Source: Pampus argenteus
Taxonomy: Eukaryota; Chordata; Actinopteri; Scombriformes; Stromateidae
Assembly (NCBI GenBank): GCA_036937835.1
Contig: CM072877.1
Span: 403,501-467,500 of the forward strand
Reading direction: 5' to 3'
Length of the DNA: 64,000 nucleotides
A program made the translations under genes and the position numbers. Each line of letters begins with the position of its first letter. Within the stretch, counting starts at the first letter, position 1. Positions 9,978 to 23,217 of the stretch are shown here, one piece after another. The notes beneath the pieces were generated by a model. It did not search any database. It saw only the letters and a list, made by a program, of their open reading frames with translations, and was not told the DNA's origin.

Positions 9978-10715
9978 CTTTTCTGTGCTCTACGCAAACT
10001 GCAGAGGACGCTGCTGCCTCTTGTGTGCAGACAGAGCAAAGAGCGAACTTATTAGCTGCTTTTTCATTGGTGCCTCTTCAGAGTAAATTAGTTTAACCAA
10101 ACTTATATATAGACCCCAGTCACATCTATTTTCATGTCAAATAATATAGGTTACTAGATAAGATTACATATTGTATGTCGCATGTCCATCATAATGTTCT
10201 TTGCATTCATTAAAATGTCAACATGATTAGAAAATATGTTTTTCTTGTAAATAAAAATACTGAAACAACAATCACAAAGCTTTTATCTTTGAAATGACCC
10301 CAGGTTGTCCTTTTCATAGGCTTTTTTGTTAAATTACATCATTTCTTAAAGCAACTAAAATCATTTCCTTCTTTGAGAAAAGAAAAAAACAACAACAAGC
10401 TCTGCACGTACCGTATTTTCAGGTAAGGGAAAGAGAAAATATCTAAGAAAAAACAGGTATTTTTCTACACATGGCTAGTTGGGGTTAACTGTCAAAGGAA
10501 CAAATTAAAAGACTAAAACCATCACCTGTTGAATACTTCACAGGTACGTTTCAGAAGAGAACGTTTAAATGTCGTATGTTTTAAGATGCCTTCCAGAGCC
10601 TGATATGATCTATACATAGGTTATTTACACATGTTGATCAAAAGTGAAATAAAATACCCACAGAGGAGGAAACGGCGTCCTCTGCAGTTTGCATAGAGCA
10701 GTAAAAAAAAAAAAA

Positions 10716-10833
10716 GCTTACAGCACCTGGTATTCCCAGGCGGTCTCCCATCCAAGTACTAACCAGGCCCTAACCTGCTTAGCTTCCGAGATCAGACGAG
10801 ATCGGGCGCGCTCAGGGTGGTGTGGCCGTAAGC
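10716..10833 (-). rRNA. 5S rRNA, M-type, unit 9
   Basis: Exact M-type consensus with TATAAATA upstream and a T13-class terminator. Confidence 0.92.
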
Positions 10834-11183
10834 GAAGGAAACAGACACACACAGGGTATTTATAGATGCCGTAACCCCACACTCTCTCACATGTGCGGTG
10901 ATTGTATATGTCGATACTGAATGTAAACACGACACCCTGACGATGACACAAAGTCAGCCAGTAACAGCTGTAACTGTGCGTTCCTCTCCAGGTCAACCTG
11001 TAGACATTATTACTTAATACACAGTCTATATCATTCTTCTTAATGTTGGGGGATTGTATGACTGGAATCAGAGGTTCTTGATCCCAAAATACGGTGATGT
11101 GTTAACCCTTTATCAATCGGAACAGACGATCGCGATGCTGTTGATCGACACGTGTAAATACCCTGTGTGTGTCAGTTTCCTCG

Positions 11184-11301
11184 GCTTACGGCCATACCAC
11201 CCTGAACGAGCCCGATCTCGTCTGATCTCGCAAGCTAACTAGGGTTGGGCCTGGTTAGTACTTGCATGGGAGACCGCCTGGGAATACCAGGTGCTGTAAG
11301 C
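11184..11301 (+). rRNA. 5S rRNA-like, P-type, unit 9
   Basis: Exact P-type body behind the TGTAAATA box shared with units 8 and 10. Confidence 0.77.
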
Positions 11302-12041
11302 CTTTTCTGTGCTCTACGCAAACTGCAGAGGACGCTGCTGCCTCTTGTGTGCAGACAGAGCAAAGAGCGAACTTATTAGCTGCTTTTTCATTGGTGCCTC
11401 TTCAGAGTAAATTAATTTAACCAAACTTATATATAGACCCCAGTCACATCTATTTTCATGTCAAATAATATAGGTTACTAGATAAGATTACATATTGTAC
11501 GTCGCATGTCCATCATAATGTTCTTTACATTCATTAAAATGTCAACATGATTAGAAAATATGTTTTTCTTGTAAATGAAAATACTGAAACAACAATCACA
11601 AAGCTTTTATCTTTGGAATGACCCCAGGTTGTCCTTTTAATAGGCTTTTTTGTTAAATTACATCATTTCTTAAAGCAACTAAAATCATTTCCTTCTTTGA
11701 GAAAAGAAAAAAACAACAACAAGCTCTGCACGTACCGTATTTTCAGGTAACGGGAAAGAGAAAATATCTAAGAAAAAACTGGTATTTTTCTACACATGGC
11801 TTGTTGGGGTTAACTGTCAAAGGAACAAATTAAAAGACTAAAACCATCACCTGTTGAATACTTCACAGGTACGTTTCAGAAGAGAACGTTTAAATGTCGT
11901 ATGTTTTAAGATGCCTTCCAGAGCCTGATATGATCTATACATAGGTTATTTACACATGTTGATCAAACGTGAAATAAAATACCCACAGAGGAGGAAACAG
12001 CGTCCTCTGCAGTTTGCATAGAGCAGTAAAAAAAAAAAAAA

Positions 12042-12159
12042 GCTTACAGCACCTGGTATTCCCAGGCGGTCTCCCATCCAAGTACTAACCAGGCCCTAAC
12101 CTGCTTAGCTTCCGAGATCAGACGAGATAGGGCGCGCTCAGCGTGGTGTGGCCGTAAGC
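12042..12159 (-). rRNA. 5S rRNA, M-type, unit 10
   Basis: Full length with C18G and G31T; AATAAATA upstream. Confidence 0.87.
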
Positions 12160-12509
12160 GAAGGAAACAGACACACACAGGGTATTTATTGATGCCGTAA
12201 CGCCACACTCTCTCACATGTGCGGTGATTGTATATGTCGATACTGAATGGAAACACGACACCCTGACGATGACACAAAGTCAGCCAGTAACAGCTGTAAC
12301 TGTGCGTTCCTCTCCAGGTCAACCTGTAGACATTATTACTTAATACACAGTCTATATCATTCTTCTTAATGTTGGGGGATTGTATGACTGGAATCAGAGG
12401 TTCTTGATCCCAAAATACGGTGATGTGTTAACCCTTTATCAATCGGAACAGACGATCGCGATGCAGTTGATCGACACGTGTAAATACCCTGTGTGTGTCA
12501 GTTTCCTCG

Positions 12510-12627
12510 GCTTACGGCCATACCACCCTGAACGAGCCCGATCTCGTCTGATCTCGCAAGCTAACTAGGGTTGGGCCTGGTTAGTACTTGCATGGGAGAC
12601 CGCCTGGGAATACCAGGTGCTGTAAGC
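12510..12627 (+). rRNA. 5S rRNA-like, P-type, unit 10
   Basis: Exact P-type body with the TGTAAATA promoter variant. Confidence 0.77.
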
Positions 12628-13367
12628 CTTTTCTGTGCTCTACGCAAACTGCAGAGGACGCTGCTGCCTCTTGTGTGCAGACAGAGCAAAGAGTGAACTT
12701 ATTAGCTGCTTTTTCATTGGTGCCTCTTCAGAGTAAATTAGTTTAACCAAACTTATATATAGACCCCAGTCACATCTATTTTCATGTCAAATAATATAGG
12801 TTACTAGATAAGATTACATATTGTATGTCGCATGTCCATCATAATGTTCTTTACATTCATTAAAATGTCAACATGATTAGAAAATATGTTTTTTTTTGTA
12901 AATGAAAATACTGAAACAACAATCACAAAGCTTTTATCTTTGTAATTACCCCAGGTTGTCCTTTTCATAGGCTCTTTTGTTAAATTACATCATTTCTTAA
13001 AGCAACTAAAATCATTTCCTTCTTTGAGAAAAGAAAAAAACAACAACAAGCTGTGCACGTACCGTATTTTCAGGTAAGGGGAAAGAGAAAATATCTAAGA
13101 AAAAACAGGTATTTTTCTACACATGGCTTGTTGGGGTTAACTGTCAAAGGAACAAATTAAAAGACTAAAACCATCACCTGTTGAATACTTCACAGGTACG
13201 TTTCAGAAGAGAACGTTTAAATGTCGTATGTTTTAAGATGCCTTCCAGAGCCTGATATGATCTATACATAGGTTATTTACACATGTTGATCAAACGTGAA
13301 ATAAAATACCCACAGAGGAGGAAACAGCGTCCTCTGCAGTTTGCATAGAGCAGTAAAAAAAAAAAAA

Positions 13368-13485
13368 GCTTACAGCACCTGGTATTCCCAGGCGGTCCCC
13401 CATCCAAGTACTAACCAGGCCCTAACCTGCTTAGCTTGCGAGATCAGACGAGATCGGGCGCGCTCAGGGTGGTGTGGCCGTAAGC
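13368..13485 (-). rRNA. 5S rRNA, M-type, unit 11
   Basis: Full length with G48C and A88G. C at 48 is otherwise diagnostic of the P-type, so this copy may record a short conversion from a P-type gene. A88G lies in the C box. Confidence 0.85.
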
Positions 13486-13835
13486 GAAGGAAACAGACAC
13501 ACACAGGGTATTTATTGATGACGTAACGCCACACTCTCTCACATGTGCGGTGATTGTATATGTCGACACTGAATGGAAACACGACACCCTGACGATGACA
13601 CAAAGTCAGCCAGTAACAGCTGTAACTGTGCGTTCCTCTCCAGGTCAACCTGTAGACATTATTACTTAATACACAGTCTATATCATTCTTCTTAATGTTG
13701 GGGGATTGTATGACTGGAATCAGAGGTTCTTGATCCCAAAATACGATGATGTGTTAACCCTTTATCAATCGGAACAGACAATCGCGATGCTGTTAATCGA
13801 CATGTATAAATACCCTGTGTGTGTCAGTTTCCTTG

Positions 13836-13953
13836 GCTTACGGCCATACCACCCTGAACGAGCCCGATCTCGTCTGATCTCGCAAGCTAACTAGGGTTGG
13901 GCCTGGTTAGTACTTGCATGGGAGACCGCCTGGGAATACCAGGTGCTGTAAGC
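13836..13953 (+). rRNA. 5S rRNA-like, P-type, unit 11
   Basis: Exact P-type consensus. Its upstream region resembles unit 3 (GATGATG in place of GGTGATG). Confidence 0.8.
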
Positions 13954-14693
13954 CTTTTCTGTGCTCTACGCAAACTGCAGAGGATGCTGCTGCCTCTTGT
14001 GTGCAGACAGAGCAAAGAGCGAACTTATTAGCTGCTTTTTCATTGGTGCCTCTTCAGAGTAAATTAATTTAACCAAACTTATATATAGACCCCAGTCACA
14101 TCTATTTTCATGTCAAATAATATAGGTTACTAGATAAGATTACATATTGTACGTCGCATGTCCATCATAATGTTCTTTACATTCATTAAAATGTCAACAT
14201 GATTAGAAAATATGTTTTTCTTGTAAATGAAAATACTGAAACAACAATCACAAAGCTTTTATCTTTGGAATGACCCCAGGTTGTCCTTTTAATAGGCTTT
14301 TTTGTTAAATTACATCATTTCTTAAAGCAACTAAAATCATTTCCTTCTTTGAGAAAAGAAAAAAACAACAACAAGCTCTGCACGTACCGTATTTTCAGGT
14401 AACGGGAAAGAGAAAATATCTAAGAAAAAACTGGTATTTTTCTACACATGGCTTGTTGGGGTTAACTGTCAAAGGAACAAATTAAAAGACTAAAACCATC
14501 ACCTGTTGAATACTTCACAGGTACGTTTCAGAAGAGAACGTTTAAATGTCGTATGTTTTAAGATGCCTTCCAGAGCCTGATATGATCTATACATAGGTTA
14601 TTTACACATGTTGATCAAAAGTGAAATAAAATACCCACAGAGGAGGAAACAGCGTCCTCTGCAGTTTGCATAGAGCAGTAAAAAAAAAAAAAG

Positions 14694-14811
14694 GCTTACA
14701 GCACCTGGTATTCCCAGGCGGTCTCCCATCCAAGTACTAACCAGGCCCTAACCTGCTTAGCTTCCGAGATCAGACGAGATCGGGCGCGCTCAGCGTGGTG
14801 TGGCCGTAAGC
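14694..14811 (-). rRNA. 5S rRNA, M-type, unit 12
   Basis: Full length with the single change C18G. One extra C interrupts the start of the T tract just past the gene. Confidence 0.88.
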
Positions 14812-15161
14812 GAAGGAAACAGACACACACAGGGTATTTATTGATGCCGTAACGCCACACTCTCTCACATGTGCGGTGATTGTATATGTCGACACTGAAT
14901 GGAAACACGACACCCTGACGATGACACAAAGTCAGCCAGTAACAGCTGTAACTGTGCGTTCCTCTCCAGGTCAACCTGTAGACATTATTACTTAATACAC
15001 AGTCTATATCATTCTTCTTAATGTTGGGGCATTGTATGACTGGAATCAGAGGTTCTTGATCCCAAAATACGGTGATGTGTTAACCCTTTATCAATCGGAA
15101 CAGACGATTGCGATGCTGTTGATCGACATGTATAAATACCCTGTGTGTGTCAGTTTCCTTG

Positions 15162-15279
15162 GCCTACGGCCATACCACCCTGAACGAGCCCGATCTCATC
15201 TGATCTCGCAAGCTAACTAGGGTTGGGCCTGGTTAGTACTTGCATGGGAGACCGCCTGGGAATACCAGGTGCTGTAAGC
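15162..15279 (+). rRNA. 5S rRNA-like, P-type, unit 12
   Basis: Full length with T3C and G37A. T3C weakens helix I because its partner at 116 is still A. Confidence 0.74.
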
Positions 15280-16018
15280 CTTTTCTGTGCTCTACGCAAA
15301 CTGCAGAGGACGCTGCTGCCTCTTGTGTGCAGACAGAGCAAAGAGCGAACATTTTAGCTGCTTTTTCATTGGTGCCTCTTCAGAGTAAATTAGTTTAACC
15401 AAACTTATATATAGACCCCAGTCACATCTATTTTCATGTCAAATAATATAGGTTACTAGATAAGATTACATATTGTATGTCGCATTTCCATCATAATGTT
15501 CTTTACATTCATTAAAATGTCAACATGATTAGAAAATATGTTTTTCTTGTAAATAAAAATACTGAAACAACAATCACAAAGCTTTTATCTTTGTAATTAC
15601 CCCAGGTTGTCCTTTTCATAGGCTCTTTTGTTAAATTACATCATTTCTTAAAGCAACTAAAATCATTTCCTTCTTTGAGAAAAGAAAAAAACAACAACAA
15701 GCTCTGCACGTACCGTATTTTCAGGTAAGGGGAAAGAGAAAATATCTAAGAAAAAACTGGTATTTTTCTACACATGGCTTGTTGGGGTTAACTGTCAAAG
15801 GAACAAATTAAAAGACTAAAACCATCACCTGTTGAATACTTCACAGGTACGTTTCAGAAGAGAACGTTTAAATGTCGTATGTTTTAAGATGCCTTCCAGA
15901 GCCTGATATGATTTATACATAGGTTATTTACACATGTTGATCAAACGTGAAATAAAATACCCACAGAGGAGGAAACAGCGTCCTCTGCAGTTTGCATAGA
16001 GCAGTAAAAAAAAAAAAA

Positions 16019-16136
16019 GCTTACAGCACCTGGTATTCCCAGGCGGTCTCCCATCCAAGTACTAACCAGGCCCTAACCTGCTTAGCTTCCGAGATCAGAC
16101 GAGATCGGGCGCGCTCAGGGTGGTGTGGCCGTAAGC
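16019..16136 (-). rRNA. 5S rRNA, M-type, unit 13
   Basis: Exact M-type consensus; AATAAATA upstream and a long T run. Confidence 0.92.
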
Positions 16137-16486
16137 GAAGGAAACAGACACACACAGGGTATTTATTGATGCCGTAACGCCACACTCTCTCACATGTGCG
16201 GTGATTGTATATGTCGACACTGAATGGAAACACGACACCCTGACGATGACACAAAGTCAGCCAGTAACAGCTGTAACTGTGCGTTCCTCTCCAGGTCAAC
16301 CTGTAGACATTATTACTTAATACACAGTCTATATCATTCTTCTTAATGTTGGGGCATTGTATGACTGGAATCAGAGGTTCTTGATCCCAAAATACGGTGA
16401 TGTGTTAACCCTTTATCAATCGGAACAGACGATTGCGATGCTGTTGATCGACATGTATAAATACCCTGTGTGTGTCAGTTTCCTTG

Positions 16487-16604
16487 GCTTACGGCCATAC
16501 CACCCTGAACGAGCCCGATCTCGTTTGATCTCGCAAGCTAACTAGGGTTGGGCCTGGTTAGTACTTGCATGGGAGACCGCCTGGGAATACCAGGTGCTGT
16601 AAGC
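16487..16604 (+). rRNA. 5S rRNA-like, P-type, unit 13
   Basis: Full length with the single change C39T. The 3' flank has CTATGCAAAC, as on the M-type side, where other P-type flanks have CTACGCAAAC. Confidence 0.78.
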
Positions 16605-17329
16605 CTTTTCTGTGCTCTATGCAAACTGCAGAGGACGCTGCTGCCTCTTGTGTGCAGACAGAGCAAAGAGCGAACTTATTAGCTGCTTTTTCATTGGTGC
16701 CTCTTCAGAGTAAATTAGTTTAACCAAACTTATATATAGACCCCAGTCACATCTATTTTCATGTCAAATAATATAGGTTACTAGATAAGATTACATATTG
16801 TATGTCGCATTTCCATCATAATGTTCTTTACATTCATTAAAATGTCAACATGATTAGAAAATATGTTTTTCTTGTAAATGAAAATACTGAAACAACAATC
16901 ACAAAGCTTTTATCTTTGTAATTACCCCAGGTTGTCCTTTTCATAGGCTCTTTTGTTAAATTACATCATTTCTTAAAGCAACTAAAATCATTTCCTTCTT
17001 TGAGAAAAGAAAAAAACAACAACAAGCTCTGCACGTACCGTATTTTCAGGTAAGGGAAAGAGAAAATATCTAAGAAAAAACAGGTATTTTTCTACACATG
17101 GCTAGTTGGGGTTAACTGTCAAAGGAACAAATTAAAAGACTAAAACCATCACCTGTTGAATACTTCACAGGTACGTTTCAGAAGAGAACGTTTAAATGTC
17201 GTATGTTTTAAGATGCCTTCCAAAGCCTGATATGATCTATACATACGTTATTTACACATGTTGATCAAACGTGAAATAAAATACCCACAGAGGAGGAAAC
17301 AGCGTCCTCTGCAGTTTGCATAGAGCAGT

Positions 17330-17355
17330 AAAAAAAAGAAAAAAGAAAAAAAAAA
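17330..17355 (-). terminator. Long interrupted T tract after M-type gene (unit 14)
   Basis: A 26-base A-rich tract with two interrupting G residues gives successive T runs on the minus strand. The first run after the gene exceeds T8, so termination should be efficient. Similar tracts follow units 19, 23, 25, 26 and 28. Confidence 0.55.
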
Positions 17356-17473
17356 GCTTACAGCACCTGGTATTCCCATGCGGTCTCCCATCCAAGTACT
17401 AACCAGGCCCTAACCTGCTTAGCTTCCGAGATCAGACGAGATCGGGCGCGCTCAGGGTGGTGTGGCCGTAAGC
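17356..17473 (-). rRNA. 5S rRNA, M-type, unit 14
   Basis: Full length with C95A at the end of the C box. TATAAAAA upstream and a long interrupted T tract downstream mark the subfamily of units 14, 19, 23 and 28. Confidence 0.87.
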
Positions 17474-17496
17474 GAAGGAAACAGACACACACAGGG

Positions 17497-17504
17497 TTTT
17501 TATA
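17497..17504 (-). promoter_or_regulatory. Variant TATAAAAA box of M-type 5S gene (unit 14)
   Basis: Minus strand reads TATAAAAA at -31 to -24. The same form occurs in units 19, 23, 28 and 47, a subfamily also marked by an interrupted A tract in units 14, 19, 23 and 28. Confidence 0.55.
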
Positions 17505-17823
17505 GATGCCGTAACGCCACACTCTCTCACATGTGCGGTGATTGTATATGTCGATACTGAATGGAAACACGACACCCTGACGATGACACAAAGTCAGCCA
17601 GTAACAGCTGTAACTGTGCGTTCCTCTCCAGGTCAACCTGTAGACATTATTACTTAATACACAGTCTATATCATTCTTCTTAATGTTGGGGGATTGTATG
17701 ACTGGAATCAGAGGTTCTTGATCCCAAAATACGGTGATGTGTTAACCCTTTATCAATCGGAACAGACGATCGCGATGCTGTTGATCGACATGTATAAATA
17801 CCCTGTGTGTGTCAGTTTCCTTG

Positions 17824-17941
17824 TCTTACGGCCATACCACCCTGAACGACCCCGATCTCGTCTGATCTCGCAAGCTAACTAGTGTTGGGCCTGGTTAGTA
17901 CTTGCATGGGAGACCGCCTGAGAATACCAGGTGCTGTAAGC
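17824..17941 (+). rRNA. 5S rRNA-like, P-type, unit 14 (degenerate)
   Basis: Full length with G1T, G27C, G60T and G98A. G1T removes the usual first G and its pair with C118, and G60T lies in the A box. The same four changes occur in units 19, 23 and 28. Probably weak or inactive. Confidence 0.65.
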
Positions 17942-18679
17942 CTTTTCTGTGCTCTACGCAAACTGCAGAGGACGCTGCTGTCTCTTGTGTGCAGACAGAG
18001 CAAAGAGCGAACTTATTAGCTGCTTTTTCATTGGTGCCTCTTCAGAGTAAATTAGTTTAACCAAACTTATATATAGACCCCAGTCACATCTATTTTCATG
18101 TCAAATAATATAGGTTACTAGATAAGATTACATATTGTATGTCGCATGTCCATCATAATGTTCTTTACATTCATTAAAATGTCAACATGATTAGAAAATA
18201 TGTTTTTCTTGTAAATGAAAATACTGAAACAACAATCACAAAGCTTTTATCTCTGTAATTACCCCAGGTTGTCCTTTTCATAGGCTCTTTTGTTAAATTA
18301 CATCATTTCTTAAAGCAACTAAAATCATTTCCTTCTTTGAGAAAAGAAAAAAACAACAACAAGCTCTGCACGTACCGTATTTTCAGGTAAGGGAAAGTGA
18401 AAATATCTAAGAAAAAACAGGTATTTTTCTACACATGGCTAGTTGGGGTTAACTGTCAAAGGAACAAATTAAAAGACTAAAACCATCACCTGTTGAATAC
18501 TTCACAGGTACGTTTCAGAAGAGAACGTTTAAATGTCGTATGTTTTAAGATGCCTTCCAAAGCCTGATATGATCTATACATACGTTATTTACACATGTTG
18601 ATCAAACGTGAAATAAAATACCCACAGAGGAGGAAACAGCGTCCTCTGCAGTTTGCATAGAGCAGTAAAAAAAAAAAAA

Positions 18680-18797
18680 GCTTACAGCACCTGGTATTCC
18701 CAGGCGGTCTCCCATCCAAGTACTAACCAGGCCCTAACCTGCTTAGCTTCCGAGATCAGACGAGATCGGGCGCGCTCAGGGTGGTGTGGCCGTAAGC
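18680..18797 (-). rRNA. 5S rRNA, M-type, unit 15
   Basis: Exact M-type consensus with TATAAATA upstream. Confidence 0.92.
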
Positions 18798-19147
18798 GAA
18801 GGAAACAGACACACACAGGGTATTTATAGATGCCGTAACGCCACACTCTCTCACATGTGCGGTGATTGTATATGTCGATACTGAATGGAAACACGACACC
18901 CTGACGATGACACAAAGTCAGCCAGTAACAGCTGTAACTGTGCGTTCCTCTCCAGGTCAACCTGTAGACATTATTACTTAATACACAGTCTATATCATTC
19001 TTCTTAATGTTGGGGGATTGTATGACTGGAATCAGAGGTTCTTGATCCCAAAATACGGTGATGTGTTAACCCTTTATCAATCGGAACAGACGATCGCGAT
19101 GCTGTTGATCGACATGTATAAATACCCTGTGTGTGTCAGTTTCCTTG

Positions 19148-19265
19148 GCTTACGGCCATACCACCCTGAACGAGCCCGATCTCGTCTGATCTCGCAAGCT
19201 AACTAGGGTTGGGCCTGGTTAGTACTTGCATGGGAGACCGCCTGGGAATACCAGGTGCTGTAAGC
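19148..19265 (+). rRNA. 5S rRNA-like, P-type, unit 15
   Basis: Exact P-type consensus. Confidence 0.8.
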
Positions 19266-20003
19266 CTTTTCTGTGCTCTACGCAAACTGCAGAGGACGCT
19301 GCTGGCTCTTGTGTGCAGACAGAGCAAAGAGCGAACTTATTAGCTGCTTTTTCATTGGTGCCTCTTCAGAGTAAATTAATTTAACCAAACTTATATATAG
19401 ACTCCAGTCACATCTATTTTCATGTCAAATAATATAGGTTACTAGATAACATTACATATTGTATGTCGCATGTCCATCATAATGTTCTTTACATTCATTA
19501 AAATGTCAACATGATTAGAAAATATGTTTTATTTGTAAATGAAAATACTGAAACAACAATCACAAAGCTTTTATCTTTGAAATGACCCCAGGTTGTCCTT
19601 TTCATAGGCTCTTTTGTTAAATTACATCATTTCTTAAAGCAACTAAAATCATTTCCTTCTTTGAGAAAAGAAAAAAACAACAACAAGCTCTGCACGTACC
19701 GTATTTTCAGGTAAGGTGAAAGAGAAAATATCTAAGAAAAAACAGGTATTTTTCTACACATGGCTTGTTGGGGTTAACTGTCAAAGGAACAAATTAAAAG
19801 ACTAAAACCATCACCTGTTGAATACTTCACAGGTACGTTTCAGAAGAGAACATTTAAATGTCGTATGTTTTAAGATGCCTTCCAGAGCCTGATATGATCT
19901 ATACATACGTTATTTACACATGTTGATCAAACGTGAAATAAAATACCCACAGAGGAGGAAACAGCGTCCTCTGCAGTTTGCATAGAGCAGTAAAAAAAGA
20001 AAA

Positions 20004-20111
20004 GCTTACAGCACCTGGTATTCCCAGGCGGTCTCCCATCCAAGTACTAAGCAGGCCCTAACCTGCTTAGCTTCCGAGATCAGACGCGCTCATGGTGGTG
20101 TGGCCGTAAGC
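20004..20111 (-). pseudogene. 5S rRNA pseudogene, M-type with 10-bp deletion, unit 16
   Basis: 108 nt. Ten bases around RNA positions 28-37 are missing, removing one strand of helix III and part of loop C. It also has C19A, which accompanies this deletion form, and G71C. TATAAATA and a T4 run are kept, so it may be transcribed, but a normal 5S fold is unlikely. Confidence 0.8.
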
Positions 20112-20460
20112 GAAGGAAACAGACACACACAGGGTATTTATAGATGCCGTAACGCCACACTCTCTCACATGTGCGGTGATTGTATATGTCGATACTGAAT
20201 GGAAACACGACACCCTGACGATGACACAAAGTCAGCCAGTAACAGCTGTAACTGTGCGTTCCTCTCCAGGTCAACCTGTAGACATTATTACTTAATACAC
20301 AGTCTATATCATTCTTCTTAATGTTGGGGGATTGTATGACTGGAATCAGAGGTTCTTGATCCCAAAATACGGTGATGTGTTAACCTCTATCAATCGGAAC
20401 AGACGATCGCGATGCTGTTGATCGACATGTATAAATACCCTGTGTGTGTCAGTTTCCTTG

Positions 20461-20578
20461 GCTTACGGCCATACCACCCTGAACGAGCCCGATCTCGTCT
20501 GATCTCGCAAGCTAACTAGGGTTGGGCCTGGTTAGTACTTGCATGGGAGACCACCTGGGAATACCAGGTGCTGTAAGC
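20461..20578 (+). rRNA. 5S rRNA-like, P-type, unit 16
   Basis: Full length with G93A in the C box. The upstream spacer lacks one base relative to most units. Confidence 0.75.
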
Positions 20579-21304
20579 CTTTTCTGTGCTCTACGCAAAC
20601 TGCAGAGGACGCTGCTGCCTCTTGTGTGCAGACAGAGCAAAGAGCGAACTTATTAGCTGCTTTTTCATTGGTGCCTCTTCAGAGTAAATTAGTTTAACCA
20701 AACTTATATATAGACCCCAGTCACATCTATTTTCATGTCAAATAATATAGGTTACTAGATAAGATTACATATTGTATGTCGCATGTCCATCATAATGTTC
20801 TTTACATTCATTAAAATGTCAACATGATTAGAAAATATGTTTTTTTTGTAAATGAAAATACTGAAACAACAATCACAAAGCTTTTATCTTTGAAATGACC
20901 CCAGGTTGTCCTTTTCATAGGCTCTTTTGTTAAATTACATCATTTCTTAAAGCAACTAAAATCATTTCCTTCTTTGAGAAAAGAAAAAAACAACAACAAG
21001 CTCTGCACGTACCATATTTTCAGGTAAGGGGAAAGAGAAAATATCTAAGAAAAAACAGGTATTTTTCTACACATGGCTTGTTGGGGTTAACTGTCAAAGG
21101 AACAAATTAAAAGACTAAAACCATCACCTGTTGAATACTTCACAGGTACGTTTCAGAAGAGAACATTTAAATGTTGTATGTTTTAAGATGCCTTCCAGAG
21201 CCTGATATCATCTATACATACGTTATTTACACATGTTGATCAAACGTGAAATAAAATACCCACAGAGGAGGAAACAGCGTCCTCTGCAGTTTGCATAGAG
21301 CAGT

Positions 21305-21316
21305 AAAAAAAGAAGA
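21305..21316 (-). terminator. Interrupted terminator of M-type gene (unit 17)
   Basis: On the minus strand the gene is followed by TCTTC before a T7 run, so the stop lies five bases further than in T13 units. The same form follows the M-type genes of units 31, 37, 40 and 44. Confidence 0.55.
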
Positions 21317-21434
21317 GCTTACAGCACCTGGTATTCCCAGGCGGTCTCCCATCCAAGTACTAACCAGGCCCTAACCTGCTTAGCTTCCGAGATCAGACGA
21401 GATCGGGCGCGCTCAGGGTGGTGTGGCCGTAAGC
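21317..21434 (-). rRNA. 5S rRNA, M-type, unit 17
   Basis: Exact M-type consensus body. AATAAATA upstream; the terminator is delayed by TCTTC before T7. Confidence 0.9.
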
Positions 21435-21784
21435 GAAGGAAACAGACACACACAGGGTATTTATTGATGCCGTAACGCCACACTCTCTCACATGTGCGGT
21501 GATTGTATATGTCGACACTGAATGGAAACACGACACCCTGACGATGACACAAAGTCAGCCAGTAACAGCTGTAACTGTGCGTTCCTCTCCAGGTCAACCT
21601 GTAGACATTATTACTTAATACACAGCCTATATCATTCTTCTTAATGTTGGGGCATTGTATGACTGGAATCAGAGGTTCTTGATCCCAAAATACGGTGATG
21701 TGTTAACCCTTTATCAATCGGAACAGACGATTGCGATGCTGTTGATCGACATGTATAAATACCCTGTGTGTGTCAGTTTCCTTG

Positions 21785-21902
21785 GCTTACGGCCATACCA
21801 CCCTGAACGAGCCCGATCTCGTCTGATCTCGCAAGCTAACTAGGGTTGGGCCTGGTTAGTACTTGCATGGGAGACCGCCTGGGAATACCAGGTGCTGTAA
21901 GC
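21785..21902 (+). rRNA. 5S rRNA-like, P-type, unit 17
   Basis: Exact P-type consensus. Confidence 0.8.
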
Positions 21903-22641
21903 CTTTTCTGTGCTCTACGCAAACTGCAGAGGACGCTGCTGCCTCTTGTGTGCAGACAGAGCAAAGAGCGAACTTATTAGCTGCTTTTTCATTGGTGCCT
22001 CTTCAGAGTAAATTAGTTTAACCAAACTTATATATAGACCCCAGTCACATCTATTTTCATGTCAAATAATATAGGTTACTAGATAAGATTACATATTGTA
22101 TGTCGAATTTCCATCATAATGTTCTTTACATTCATTAAAATGTCAACATGATTAGAAAATATGTTTTTCTTGTAAATAAAAATACTGAAACAACAATCAC
22201 AAAGCTTTTATCTTTGTAATTACCCCAGGTTGTCCTTTTCATAGGCTCTTTTGTTAAATTACATCATTTCTTAAAGCAACTAAAATCATTTCCTTCTTTG
22301 AGAAAAGAAAAAAACAACAACAAGCTCTGCACGTACCGTATTTTCAGGTAAGGGGAAAGAGAAAATATCTAAGAAAAAACTGGTATTTTTCTACACATGG
22401 CTTGTTGGGGTTAACTGTCAAAGGAACAAATTAAAAGACTAAAACCATCACCTGTTGAATACTTCACAGGTACGTTTCAGAAGAGAACGTTTAAATGTCG
22501 TATGTTTTAAGATGCCTTCCAGAGCCTGATATGATCTATACATAGGTTATTTACACATGTTGATCAAACGTGAAATAAAATACCCACAGAGGAGGAAACA
22601 GCGTCCTCTGCAGTTTGCATAGAGCAGTAAAAAAAAAAAAA

Positions 22642-22749
22642 GCTTACAGCACCTGGTATTCCCAGGCGGTCTCCCATCCAAGTACTAACCAGGCCCTAAC
22701 CTGCTTAGCTTCCGAGAGCAGGCGCGCTCAGGGTGGTGTGGCTGTAAGC
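22642..22749 (-). pseudogene. 5S rRNA pseudogene, M-type with 10-bp deletion, unit 18
   Basis: 108 nt. The junction is best explained by loss of positions 30-39, together with A42C and G7A. The 5' domain cannot fold normally. The same allele occurs in unit 22. Confidence 0.8.
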
Positions 22750-23099
22750 GAAGGAAACAGACACACACAGGGTATTTATTGATGCCGTAACGCCACACTC
22801 TCTCACATGTGCGGTGATTGTATATGTCGACACTGAATGGAAACACGACACCCTGACGATGACACAAAGTCAGCCAGTAACAGCTGTAACTGTGCGTTCC
22901 TCTCCAGGTCAACCTGTAGACATTATTACTTAATACACAGTCTATATCATTCTTCTTAATGTTGGGGGATTGTATGACTGGAATCAGAGGTTCTTGATCC
23001 CAAAATACGGTGATGTGTTAACCCTTCATCAATCGGAACAGACGATCGCGATGCTGTTGATCGACATCTATAAATACCCTGTGTGTGTCAGTTTCCTTG

Positions 23100-23217
23100 G
23101 CTTACGGCCATACCACCCTGAACGAGCCCGATCTCGTCTGATCTCGCAAGCTAACTAGGGTTGGGCCTGGTTAGTACTTGCATGGGAGACCGCCTGGGAA
23201 TACCAGGTGCTGTAAGC
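23100..23217 (+). rRNA. 5S rRNA-like, P-type, unit 18
   Basis: Exact P-type body. The promoter flank reads GACATCTATAAATA, a form shared with units 22, 27 and 29. Confidence 0.8.
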
